DNA of 64,000 nt. Origin: Pilatotrama ljubarskyi (Eukaryota; Basidiomycota; Agaricomycetes; Polyporales; Polyporaceae). Location: assembly GCA_022385805.1 (NCBI GenBank), contig MU277685.1:62001-126000 (forward strand), given 5' to 3'. The notes under the pieces are model-generated. The model was not told the origin of the DNA, ran no database searches, and worked only from the letters and a program-made list of their open reading frames with translations. Numbering within the stretch: position 1 is the first letter of the stretch; every line of letters starts with the position of its first letter. A program made the position numbers and the translations under genes. Positions 11,459 to 22,358 of the stretch are shown here, piece by piece.

Positions 11459-13187
11459 TCACGCGTTAGCATTGGGTGCGAGGCATTTCGCAACCAGCGG
11501 CTGGTCCGTCCAGGTACCGTCCGCGTTTTGCGTCGGGACCTCGCTGAGAACGTATCCATCGTAGAAGTTCCCTGCGGCCCAACCGACGTAGCCCAAAAAC
11601 ACTGCACAGGTTCTTCAATAAGCGCACAAACCCTCTGCTGTAAAGTGGACGACATACCATCGGAATTGGCCTTCTGGAACTCAACCTGCTGGCACATGAG
11701 CGTCTCGCACGACGCAACGTTGCCACCGCCCGTCTCTGTGTTGAACGCCTGGCGGCCGTTGCAGCGGAGCCACTGCGCGAGCGGCGCCCACGCGTTGTCG
11801 ATGTTGTTCGTCGTGCACTCCGCGTTCGTGCCCCTGCGTTCATCCTTCTATCAGCCGCTCTCTAGCTACAGACAAGATCGGGGAGACATACGAGTTATCG
11901 TGGTCAAGGTACTTGTGGACGTCGAAGATCAGGTTCGTCTTGCTACCGTCGGGGTTGGTGACCTTGTTCAGCGCGTCCGCAGAGCCGTTCGAGACGAAAG
12001 TCTCGGCGGAGGTCCAGTTGTTTCCAGGGAGCAGGATCAGCTGCGAGGTGGCACTAGTCGGGCACTGCTCAGTCCCTTGTCGTGCAACTATATTCAAGCG
12101 TGGCTTACCCAGCCTTGCGGATGGCGGTGACCGCCGCCTGTACACTCTCCGTCCAGAGGTTGATGTCAGGCACATCATGCGGCTCGTTCATCCTGCACGA
12201 TCACGGTCAGAATCTGGTATGAAGAGGCTGGTGCCGGATAGCGCTCACACTCCGAAGATGATCTTGTCGTTGTTCGCGTACTTGGCCGCAAGGCTGCTCC
12301 AGAGCTCAGCGAACTGGTCATTCGTCGGACCGCCCTGGCCGATGATCTAAGGCGTTCAGGTGAGTACGATTTCTCATGCGTCGCACGATAATGAGGACCG
12401 CGCCTTTCCGTTGAACCGCGCATAGTTGTGCACGTCCACGATGCACGACGCCCCCGCATCGAGGCACGCCTGCACGAGCGCGTCGTACTCTGCAAAGTTG
12501 TCCTCGTCGATGTCGCCGTTCGCCGCGCCGTTCGTGAGGAACTGCCAGCCGACGGGCAGACGGAACACGTTGAAGCCGTCGTTCTCCACAAAGTGCTTCA
12601 TCTGGCCCGCGCCGTCCATGCCGTAATACTGCGTCAACGGCGGCCACGCGCCGCTCGCGGAGCACGTCCCGTCCGTGCTGCACCCAAAGTCGAACCCGGC
12701 AATGTTGACGCCGGTGAAGCGAAGCTTACCGACGTTGGCCGGGGGGCTGTTCGGCGCGCAGGTGGACGACGGAGCAGGGGCGGCAGGGGCGGAGGTGGTA
12801 GCTGAAGGAGAAGACGGGACGCCGGTGGTCGCGGCGCCGGGAACGCACTGGGAGTATGCTAGAAGGACGTCATACGTCAGCACCAGAAAGTAATTGCGTG
12901 AAGTAGGGAGGACGTACAGGGGTTCAGGACAGTGCAGACCGAGCCAGAGGCGCAGGTCGTCTCGCCGGTCCAGCCCTTCGAAGAGTGTATGTCAGCGATC
13001 TGTCTTCTGGCATGCCGATCATACAGCGTATACTCACTGTACCGCCACCTATTCAATATGCAGCACGTCAGTTCGTCTATGCGTTCCAGAGTGCTGGTGA
13101 CCACTCACATTGGCTCCAGACGGGGGCCTGCGCACGCACCGAGAGCGCGAGCGTAACAGCGGCGAGCAATGCAGAGTACGACTTCAT
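11459..13187 (-). CDS. secreted GH5 endo-beta-1,4-glucanase with N-terminal CBM1
   Basis: Cellulase cutting internal beta-1,4-glucan bonds. Nine exons (minus strand): 13187-13109, 13048-13038 (11 nt), 12975-12918, 12858-12404, 12346-12249, 12192-12109, 12053-11892, 11833-11658 and 11601-11459. Together they are 1266 bases and 421 residues. A signal peptide of about 20 residues (MKSYSALLAAVTLALSVRAQ) is followed by a family 1 cellulose-binding module, APVWSQCGGTGWTGETTCASG to SYSQCVPG, with all four Cys and aromatic residues. Next comes a Ser/Thr/Ala/Pro linker and a GH5 barrel. Landmarks are FDFGCSTDGTC, VFRLPVGWQFLTN, DVHNYARFNGKIIGQGG, the acid/base Glu in FGVMNEPHD, and the nucleophile Glu in NTETGGG. 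The 11-nt exon 2 supplies the GG of the CBM1 core. The intron after exon 4 has a GC donor (AAG then GC). A TATA-like box sits about 60 bases upstream. Likely repressed by glucose and induced by cellulose by analogy; no site was verified. Confidence 0.96.
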
Positions 13188-13246
13188 GGCGGTCAGGGCT
13201 GGGCGAATGAAGGTCTGAGTTACAGCCGTTCACTCACTACCCAGTT

Positions 13247-13252
13247 CTTATA
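13247..13252 (-). promoter_or_regulatory. TATA-like box of the GH5-CBM1 gene
   Basis: TATAAG followed by AA on the minus strand, 60-65 bases upstream of the endoglucanase start codon at 13187. Position and sequence fit a core promoter of a strongly expressed secreted enzyme. Confidence 0.5.
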
Positions 13253-15364
13253 CGCTGGCATGGCAAGAGCCCCCGACGGACAGAAGTGGCCCACAGTGAG
13301 TTCTTCCGCTTCGAGGAGGCCGAGGAGCGCGATTTACCGCCAAAATAGTACGCAAGAAGACGAGAGGACACGCCTCGGTGGCCGTCGGTGAGCGAGTATA
13401 GTTGGAAAGGACCTCAGGGACGCGTCATAGGACGACCGATATCTTTCCGCCTTGGACGAAGCGAGGTCAGTCGACGACCGCCGTGTCGCCTACGAAAGCG
13501 CGATCTCGAGAGTACGGGAGCAAGTTCGACGTCACATGCGATCACGCGTCCGTCATGTACTTCGAACGGCCCATACGGTTGTTCTTCGCGACTTTTTCGG
13601 TGGTTATCTCCTCGTGCATCGGACGGGGGTACATACGTGTCGTCCAGCCCTTGCACTTTATGGACGACGTCCTGCCTGGTGGCCAAGAACCTTAATCGTT
13701 ACATCTATGAAGTATATTAGGACGGGATGTACATACGAGTGCTCCCCAGCTGGACGCTAGTACCGATGAGACGGAGTGGCGGCACAACGTCTCCCGAACC
13801 TCGGAGAGGGCGATGGGCCGATGGCCCTTCATGAAGAATCGGCACCGTCAGAAATCAAGCTCTGTTGGTCTTCTCCTTTGCCTATCCAACCGAGTTTGTT
13901 CGACCTGGGCGGAGGGCATAGCACATAATGATTGTGTTGACAATCCAGGGTTGTGTCCATAATGGCGTCGCATGAGGCTGCTGGTGGATGAACGGGAAAA
14001 CGGTTCAACGTACAGTATTGAGTGCGATCGTGCCTTCCGACGTCGATCGCCCACGTGGATTCCGCCCGAACAGGTAACCCGATCAGAGATCGGCTTCGAA
14101 TCCTCGGGCGCTCGACGGGAGCAACCTCGTGTTTACCAACCGCTGACATCGCAACAACTCGTCATTGAATATTGACGTCTTGCGAATGCGGGTGAGAGTC
14201 GGGTTGCGTTTCCTGCTCGATATCTCGTGCACAATTCATAACGGTGTCCAGACTCTAATCTTATATTGACGAAGCCAACCTGGATAATCAAGCCGATATC
14301 TCCCTTGAGGTGAGGACTCGGAGCTCCAGTCGTCTTACTGTGTCGCCACATCGACTTCGCAAGGCGCCCGCCATGTTTTGACCTCACTGCAGCGGGTCGC
14401 CCTCCCTCTCGATAGGCTTCTCTTCATGCTTTGAACAAGGTATGTTCGTCGTAGACTGATTATCTAGGCCAATTTGTTCCGGAATCCGCTCCTGTAGACC
14501 GCTCATGCTGAATGTATGCACAGCACGGTGATAAAGTAAGCAAACTCCTGCCAGTGTATCAGCCAGCCCACCTGTAGATGACGACTCCCAGATGGATTAG
14601 GCGCTTCCGAAAAGTGCCAAATGCTGGCTGCAAAGGAGTCACCGCAGAAGCCTTGATTCTACCGTCAACGACAAATGTGATCAGACCGGATGCCACTGGC
14701 TAGGGCGTATAGTACAGGTAAACCCCGTGCACTTCGTTCTTGGCCAATCCAGGAACGAGCGCGAAGATCTTAGCAAGTGATAGCAACGCCAATCGCCTGC
14801 GTGCTTTGCGAGATCGATATGTCGAACCTCATGCATTGAGTCAGGTGCGTAACTTATCACGGGTCTGGACATCAGACGATGCGCCAGCCCGCACAGTCCC
14901 GCCATTCAAACGCATAGCTGTAGAATGCTTCGTCGGGGCGTCCACATTGCATGGCTGCTCATCTGAAGTCCTAAGAGAAGTGCGCAGGCGTCTATCAGTA
15001 CTAATGCGGCGGTAGTCAACCTAGAACCCTAACCGAACAGGGGCAGGACTTTGATGGAATATGGCAGGCCATCAGCACGACGCGACTAACGCACGCTCGG
15101 GCACTTGTCACCAGTGCCGTCGCCCAGCTCTCAGATCTCAGGCCTCAGGGTATTGCCGCCATCAATTGGCCGGAAGATAAAGATAAAGATGGGGGCGCCC
15201 TCCTCTTCTCTGCTTAAACAGACACTTCCCAGCGGCCGTCACTGTTCTTATGCGACGTCGAGCCCCGAGCCTGCGGCTTCGTCGTCCATTAACGACTCGC
15301 CTCTTCCGCACGTCGTCGTGCTGAGTTACGGAGATATTGGAGTCCTGTCGAGCCGTCGACCTCA
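13253..15364. other. 2.1-kb gene-poor stretch
   Basis: Between the divergent GH5 and rhodopsin-domain genes. I find no frame with recognisable domains, no tRNA and no clear terminal inverted repeats. Several frames of 60-125 codons exist on both strands but lack codon bias, splice-supported extension or motifs. It is long enough to hold a decayed transposable element or a non-coding RNA, neither of which I can demonstrate. Confidence 0.4.
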
Positions 15365-16654
15365 ATGTCCTTCGTGCTTACTATCCGCCGTAAGTCTCCA
15401 TCGCCTCCTTCCCTATTGTTTGCTGATTCTGTCCAACTACCAGTGCTGGCCACGATCCTGCCCGCGTTCGCCGTATTCTTGACGCTCCTTAGACTTTATT
15501 ACCGGTGGTCGCGGCGTCACCTTGGATACGATGACGCTTGGGCCGCGTTTGCTGTATTCTGCGCCTTCTTTATGACCGCGGGGGCATGGACGCGAAGCGA
15601 TACTCCCGGTGAGCTCAGGTTTGCCCCTACCATGTGCCTTTTACTGACGCCTCTTGGAAAGCCACGGGTCCCTTCCACCATTCCCCTTATGTCAGGATGA
15701 TTGGGTATTATATGCTCAATGTTTCCTTTACTTGTGTTCTCTGGTGAGTCATCGTTCTATCACGCTGCGAGGTCACTAACTCATAATTCCCCCTTACTGC
15801 AGGGCCTCCCGGATGAGCATTCTCTTCTCCATCATAAGGCTCATCCCTTACCTGATGGCAATGCGGGTCCACGCCTATTTCTGCGCCGTCCTGTTCGGCT
15901 TGATGTGGACGGCGCTCATTATTCACAAGCTCGTAGTATGCGAGTCCAATACCGCATGGAAGCATCTGCCCGGTGTGCAGTGCGTTCTGGGCCATGCCGT
16001 GGGCGCGTTCGAGTTGGCAAGTATGTATCTATCAATTTCATCCTCCGCCTCCCGCTCATTCTCTCCCTCACCCGTGCACGTCGGGTAATTCTACAGCGGA
16101 CTGTGTTGCCGACATCATCCTGGTCCTCATGCCGATGAGGCTCCTTTGGAGGATCAGGCTCTCGTTTACGAAGAGGGTGCTCCTCATGGGTATCTTCTCT
16201 GCCAGCCTGTTCACCACCATCGTCAGCATCGTCCACGGCGTCTACGTCTTCAGCCCCAACCGGAACGCAGAAGGCATCCTTGCCCACATCCTCGTGCGCC
16301 CGATGTCTGATTAACTTCTTTCGTCCGCTGATCGCCTCACCTGCGCAGGCATCAACTGCCCTGATGGTCTGCAATCTGGCCGTGCTCGTTCCCTGGCTCA
16401 TGCGGGCGTTCGGCCACCGCGAAGACAGCGAAGGCGGTGACCCGACACCGGGCACATCAAGCAGCGCTGCGCCGGCCAAGGATCTCACCACTCTTCGCTT
16501 TAACCACCACGAGCCCATCGTCCTTCGCGACTTTGATGGGGACAAGCCCACCGGCAGCGCTCGTCAATCATGCGAGAGCGAAGAGATCGCCCCGATGACC
16601 TTCTCCGAACGCAGTCGAAAGTCGCTTTCCATGGCAGAGAGGGAAGCGTTATAG
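15365..16654 (+). CDS. integral membrane protein of the fungal rhodopsin-domain family
   Basis: Six exons: 15365-15389, 15444-15608, 15662-15743, 15803-16020, 16097-16293 and 16349-16654. They total 993 bases and 330 residues. Seven hydrophobic segments are visible: LLATILPAFAVFLTLLRLYY, AAFAVFCAFFMTAGAW, YYMLNVSFTCVLWASRMSILF, YFCAVLFGLMWTALIIH, a helix around VLGHAVGAFELATDCVADIILVLMP, VLLMGIFSASLFTTIVSIVH, and ASTALMVCNLAVLVPWLMRAF. The LRLYYRWSRRHLGYDDAW segment after helix 1 is the characteristic xYYR..RxLGxDDxW of this fungal family. DCVADIILVLMPMRLLW matches its DxxLxxxPxxxLW helix. The 90-residue C-terminal tail is polar and Ser/Thr/Glu rich, likely cytosolic. Members are proposed to be receptor-like in plant-interacting fungi, but no ligand is known, so I assign family only. 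All five introns are GT/AG; the last uses a weak GTGCGC donor. Confidence 0.85.
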
Positions 16655-17317
16655 GGTGGGTGAAGGCTCCAGGGGAGGACCGCCGACTGCCCGTCGCTTG
16701 ACGGGTGAGCCGAGCGGGGCAATAGACCGGGGCGCGTCCGTAGGTGCAGACGTCAGGACACAATTGACGTTCACTACGCGCTCCGGCAAAGCCACTGAAA
16801 CCTTCCGTGCCATTCGTGTAGGTATGTGGCGGCGGTTATGATCCTTGCTATGCCCAGCTTCGCCCCATGTTGTACTCTTAGTCCGCACTCAGCCTGCAGC
16901 TCGTTCCGGGTCGGAAAACAATCTGCAAGTTTCGCGGAGCGCCAGATTAGTTCGGAAAATCGGTCGATATTAGCGTTCATTCGAATGATTGTGGCACTCG
17001 CTGCGCCTGCATAACAGTTGCATAACCCGACAGTTGTTCGTGAACGTGAACGTGATGGCATCTCACTAGGCGTGACGTTTGACGTCTTCAGGATCGCTAG
17101 GAATAACTGGGCCCGGGCGTGTAGAGCGGAGGCTTTTTGTGGGCCAGGATGGTCAAATGCACGACTTATGAAGATGCCGTATCCCTCCTTCAGCTTGATA
17201 TATATCCAGATCCAGAGAAGCTCGAGGCAGCCAGTAAGTAGCTCATAGTACTAGTAGTACGACTCCCTATCCCTCCAAGAAGGCCAAGCTAATCTGAAAG
17301 CGCTTGTATTGTCTGTA
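16655..17317. other. convergent intergenic region, nothing recognised
   Basis: 3' flanks of the rhodopsin-domain gene and the P450 gene. I see no motif-bearing frame or strong repeat. The short tandem CTAGTACTAGTAGTAC-like run near 17248-17261 is too brief to interpret. Confidence 0.45.
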
Positions 17318-19441
17318 TCATTCTGGCCCTCCTGCGACAGAAGAACTCGTCGTGTGGTCAGAAGCACGGATGAGCGCTTCGGCCCACGGTCCGCGGGGCT
17401 TGATGACACACTCGAAGGGCTCCGGGTACCTGTGATGCACCGAATTCAGCGCATGGACGCTACATAGGTACATCGAACTCGGTACTTACGAGATGACGCC
17501 TGAAGTCATCTTGCCTTCCAACTTCACGGGATTCCCATTCTCGTCCAACGGCGCCGACACTGACAGCGTATGTAGCACTGACGAGACGATCAAGAAGAGC
17601 GAGGCTTCTGCGAAGTAGCGGCCAGGACAGATTCTGGGAATCGAGAAGTTCAATGCATCGTGATGTCTTCCGTGCAGGCGCCGCTATATGCGAAAGGTTG
17701 AACCTACCTGCGGCCGTAACCGAAGACGAACTCGGTAGGAACATGTATGTCTGAATTCAACTTTCCATCTTTCAAGTACCGTTCAGGCTTGAACTCCCGA
17801 GGATCAGGATACCGGCTCTCGTCTCGCGAGTAGGCCCTAAGATCGCATGCATTTGTGAGCACCCAGAACTCGGGTAAGAGGAGGAACACCCTACCATATG
17901 TTTGGTATGACTAATGTGCCCTTCGGGATGTAGTACCCGCGATACTCGTCGTCCTCAATGAGGCGGTGCGGAATGCCCAGCGGCACGATCGCATGCCACC
18001 GCAAACACTCTTTGATGACTGCAGAGACGTACGGCAGCGTGTCCTGTTCGGCAAAGTCAGGAAGACGATGCGGGCCGACAACGGCGTCCAGCTCTGCTTG
18101 AGCCTTCTTCTGTGCCTCAGGGAAGGAAGCTAGAACGAGGAACAACGCCTGGATAGATGACAGGGTCTGCGTTGATCGTTCTCAGCACCGCATTCCCACC
18201 GTGCTCAGTTGTTGCTCACCGTGTCGGCTCCGGCTATCCCACAGTACTCGTTAGACACGATCGATATAACGAGCATTCGGACGCAAGAGTCGCCACGCAC
18301 CGCCATATGCTACTGCAACGGTATTCCTTGCGACCTCCTGTTCCTCCACGACCTCCGGGCCTTGCAGCCCAGAGATACGCTCCATGAGCACACTAGTCAT
18401 AGAGGGATTCGCAGATCCGTCGCGCTGTCATACGTTCTCGTCAGTCGCTCGTGAAATACTGAATGAGAGGCCAAGTACGCACCATCGCCGCAAGTGTCCG
18501 CTCCCAAGGAACGTCCCGAACCCGGTGCACGGCGACCTTGGCTTCAGCGGCGTCCTGCTTGAATTGTACCCCAGGCAACCACTTCGGCAGGATCCGCAGG
18601 ATGGGAAAGAGTTCCACGAGGTACTTGCCGGGGACGAGCAGGCGGCTGAACGCGGCGAGGCCTTCTTCAGCCATCTTGACATATTCGTCGTTCTCCTCCT
18701 TGATATCGATCCCGTAGGCAATGCGCATAATGGTCGCAGCGAACAGACTGATAACCATGCTCGTTCAACTGGTTGCGGAGCCTCGGGAGCATGGGGCACA
18801 CGTACTGCCTGATGTGCTCCGTGAAGTCCTTGGGCGATTCGAGGAGCCGGACGAGGAAGTGGTTCACTTGGCTACGTTGCAGCGGGCGGAGCTGCGTGAC
18901 CGCCCTGGCGTTGAAGAACTGGTGGAAAGCCCGTCTATGCCGCCTCCACCATGGCCCGTAGTGAATCATAGTGAGGACCCAGTCGAAGCCACCTCTGCAC
19001 CGTCGCGATGCGTCAACCGTTGAAGCGATGCACATCCTCACGACGACGTACAATTCTACTATCGGTGAATGCACCCTGTCGGAGTAGATCGCTGAGCGCT
19101 TGTCGAGGAGGTCGACGGCCGCTTCGTGTGTTCCTAGGACGAGGATTGACTGGCCAAGGACATCGAGGTATACCAGATCGCCTAAGACGGCGACCCGGGC
19201 CCGCGGTGAGATTCGGATGAGCGCCGGGAACGCAGTAGCACTTGCGATTTGGCGTACCGTATCTGTCATTGAGGTCTCTATACTTCGCCTCCATGTCATT
19301 GGTCGGCAAATCCAGGATATTCCCAACGATTGGTAGCGGCGGTGGACCCGGAGGGTAGGCGCGCTTCCTGCTGGAAGAGCGCCAGTATTGCAGCAAGCAG
19401 AGACAGAACGCACTTGCGAGGGCTGGGATCCACGCAGACAT
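17318..19441 (-). CDS. cytochrome P450 monooxygenase
   Basis: Membrane-anchored class II P450 using O2 and NADPH through a reductase; the substrate is unknown. The start at 19441 gives a hydrophobic N-terminal anchor (SAWIPALASAFCLCLLQYW), a basic stop-transfer stretch and the proline hinge AYPPGPPPLPIVGN. Joined exons then show HYGPWWRRHRRAFHQFFN (the WRxxRR helix C motif) and the I-helix oxygen-binding motif AGADTT, assembled across three exons near 18335-18125. The K-helix motif follows as KECLRWHAIVPLGIPH (ExxR). Next is the PERF-like FKPERYLKDG and the heme loop FGYGRRICPGRYFAEA with the axial Cys, joined over the intron near 17708-17617. The stop is TGA at 17318-17320. Several short exons between 18667 and 18125 make the exact length uncertain, about 510-520 residues. 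The pattern resembles basidiomycete CYP64/CYP5144-like 'O-methylsterigmatocystin oxidoreductase' annotations. It is next to a zinc dehydrogenase on the same strand, a weak hint of shared metabolism. Confidence 0.93.
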
Positions 19442-20110
19442 GACCAAGTTCCACCAGAGAGGATCGTTGGTGGGATGAAGGATGAAGCTACGACAGTCCC
19501 GTCAGGTTCAGGGCTTTTTAAGGTGATCATGTCAGCCAAAGGAGAGACTTCAGTGCGGAAGCATCTCTCGGAGCACGGAATGTGCGGTCCTGTATCGGCT
19601 GGCAGCCCATCCCGCATTGACAGGAGAAATGGCAGGTGTACACGGAAGTCCGGAGCGGGATGCTTCAGTAATAGGACTATTAGGAGGCATCCTCAAGGAC
19701 AGCCCGGGGGTGCCGCAGAGCATAAGAGGCATCGTACGTAACGATAATGGCCAGCTCTGCTGCCGCATTGCGGCAGCTGGTCGAGGTTCCTTTAGCAGTA
19801 AGTGGCCCGAATGTCGGACGTGGGAACACGCACGATTTGCGCTTTCGCGCTACTCTGGCGGCAATGAATGCCTGGGAAAGACCATCAGCTTCTCTCTCAT
19901 GTCATGGCTTCGGCACGTCTGCAATATAGCCAGGATGCATGGAAGCACGATTTTCGCTGGTGATAGTACATTGCATCTTGCCATGCCCTGGTAACTCGAG
20001 GATCAATTGAGGCTCTGAGCACGTTCATGTGCCGTACTATTCTGGGACGAGCGTCGGTCCTTCAACTCAGAAAGAGGCCGCCGAACACTGACCTCTGCAG
20101 CAAAGGGAAG
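19442..20110. other. P450 promoter region, no other gene seen
   Basis: Between the start of the P450 gene and the 3' end of the upstream dehydrogenase on the same strand. A TTAAAAAG run on the minus strand near 19509-19518, about 70 bases before the P450 start, may serve as its TATA element. The longer open frame around 19617-19994 shows no family motif and I treat it as chance. Confidence 0.4.
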
Positions 20111-21648
20111 CTATGGCTTCACAGCAATCTTCACGGCGGTCCTGCTGCGCATCTTGTCCAAAACCTTCTCGAAGTCGGCGACAGGATACACGTCCGTGAC
20201 CTAAGCACGTGTGCCATGTGGTCTGAGACCACAATCGAACGGAGAGAAGGAATGATGCACTTACCAAGCCCTTGACGCGGACCTTGCCGCTGTCCAGGTA
20301 CGCGACAGCCCGAGGGAAGCAGAACGTCTGAGCGAACGAGCCGATGATCTGCCGGACGGGTCCTAGTATCATAATATGGAGGGAGAGAATGAAAGCCTAC
20401 TCACTCTAATCTCATCAACGAAGATCTTTGAAGGAGGCCAGTGGACGAGGGCCTCGTTGCTGTAAACGCCATAGACCATCAAAGTGCCTCCTCTGCGCAC
20501 GTAGTGGATGGCGTCGTTCGCGACTTTCTCCGATCCCGTGGCCTCGACCTGTAGCATGTCAGTCTGGAGCTCTCCAGCAAACGAGACCATACGAACCACC
20601 ACGTCAAATCCGTAGGGGTTGTTCTTCTTCAGCGCTTCCCACTGAGCACTCGGGTTCTCCCTGTCAAGCTCGACGTACTCGTCGCCTGCCTCGAGCTGCT
20701 TCGCAATGTCCATCTTGATGCCCTTGTTCGCCGCGATGACGACCCGCGTTGCGCCGTTGAGCTTCAGCAGCTGAGCGAGGATGAGCCCAGTCGGGCCCGA
20801 GCCTACAATCAGGGCCTCGACACCGACGGGGGCGTCAAGCTTGTCCATGCCGTGCACGGCGCATGCTGCAGGTTCTACCAGCGTCGCTTCTTCGTCGGAT
20901 AGGTTGTGGATCTTGTATATCTTCTTCGCGTCGCTGTGATTTCCTGTGGATTAGGACAGGATGGTTTATGCATGCGGTGAAGACGAACAAGGCGACGTAT
21001 TCGGCGAAACCTCCTGGCAAGCTCACGCCGACGCCCTTGTAGTTCTCACATAGGAGAGCCTGGCCTCTCCTGCAGTAGAAGCAGGAGCCGCACTAGAGCA
21101 GCCTTGTCAGGGCTAGTGGCATACAGTCATGCTGGGGTAGCGAAAGCGTACCAAGACGCTAGGATCTGCGACGACACGGTCGCCCTTCGCAAAGGCCTTC
21201 ACATTCCTCCCGACGTCCGCGATCTCTCCTACGATCTCATGTCCAGGGATGAGCTAGTGGTGACCTGGTCGGCATGCGACGCTCTGCACTCGCATGACAA
21301 TGTGTCACGTACAGGGAAGGCCGCGATGAATTCGCCCTCGTGGACATGCTGGTCCGTCCCGCATACGCCTGACGAATCTCATAATCTCAGATTGGACCAG
21401 AAGGGTCTTTAACATCACTTGCCGCAGGCCCGGACTTGTAACAAGGAAGGTCAATGTGGGTCCACGCCACGTTAATGGAGAAATGAATACCTTTCAGTAG
21501 CACTTCGTCATCACTGATTTGAGGGATGGGGACTTCGCGGACCTCAAAGTCTCGAGCCTAAGAACGAGATGTCAATGGATCGTCCTTCTAGATGACGACA
21601 ACATACCTTATGGTAGTATACGGCTTTCATCGTTCCAATGGTCGACAT
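20111..21648 (-). CDS. zinc-dependent alcohol/polyol dehydrogenase (MDR family)
   Basis: Medium-chain dehydrogenase/reductase, probably oxidising a polyol such as D-arabinitol, sorbitol or a related secondary alcohol with NAD(P). Ten exons: 21648-21607, 21557-21491, 21434-21423 (12 nt), 21368-21313, 21253-21152, 21092-20989, 20933-20597, 20548-20401, 20362-20265 and 20200-20111. The protein is 351 residues, the family norm. The catalytic zinc site is intact: [16 protein letters not shown] with the Cys, and [11 protein letters not shown] with His-Glu. The structural zinc lobe [17 protein letters not shown] has four Cys. The Rossmann cofactor motif is [15 protein letters not shown], with an Ala-Ala-Asn after the second strand ([12 protein letters not shown]) that leaves NAD versus NADP open. 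The intron after the 12-nt exon has a GC donor in an otherwise perfect G|GCAAGT context. It is divergent from CTP synthase. Confidence 0.93.
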
Positions 21649-22358
21649 GGCTTGCTCGTTGGGCTCCGACGTGGACGTAAGGCAGGACTGACTCGCTAAG
21701 CGTGTTCACTCCCCGGATTCTTTATACACCGGTAGGCAGCCTGGAGTACACGGTCCGTCGATAGCAGATGAGATCCGATAGAGTGAGCCATTAATTGATG
21801 AGATCGAGGGTGTGGTCGGAACGGTATAAGCACACAGGTCTCTCGACCTAGGAACGTACGGTTAGAAACTCTCACGGAACCCTTTCGCCCTGCGTTTGAG
21901 GGATCCGGTGGCCTGTGGCAGAGTTGCAAAGGGTAGGAGCTATCCGCCAGCGGAGTAGGCAGTGCCAAGAGCGCATTTCGTTTGGCGGTCAGCGGGTGTG
22001 GCGGCGACGGTAGTACGGCCCGGAATGTGATGCCCAGAGATGTCCTTGAGCTCGCAGAGGCGTCCGTTTCAGCACACAGCTCGTGAGAGTTCCTAACCAT
22101 AAATATAAGCTCCGGGGCCATGGTATATAAAAGTGCAAGTGTCGAGCACGACGAGGTCACTGTCGAAGGTGTTGACACGCGTGGCGGAATGCGCGGCGCG
22201 ACGCGACGCGTTATTTGCGCGTGTTTGCCGACGATGTCATGGACCGGAAAAACGAAAAGGGAAATTTGCGGACTTGAGCGCGCGTTGAGCAGCGTGCAGA
22301 GACGCAGAGCTTGTGCTTCTGCGACCACGACTGGACTGGCCTCTGGACTCCTGCAGCC
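21649..22358. other. divergent promoter region of MDR dehydrogenase and CTP synthase
   Basis: 710 bases between two start codons on opposite strands. Apart from the TATA-like element at 22124-22132 I see no gene or repeat. Open frames here on the minus strand lack motifs. Confidence 0.45.
22124..22132 (+). promoter_or_regulatory. TATA box upstream of CTP synthase
   Basis: TATATAAAA on the plus strand, about 230 bases before the CTP synthase start codon. It is a near-consensus TATA box, implying a 5' leader of about 200 bases if used. The alternative is that it drives nothing. Confidence 0.4.

Noticed and set aside
17245..17262. AGTACTAGTAGTAC run as a regulatory repeat
   Set aside because: Too short, and lies between convergent 3' ends; it could be chance.
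19617..19994. 125-codon open frame upstream of the P450
   Set aside because: No motif, no splice context and intergenic placement between two well-supported genes.
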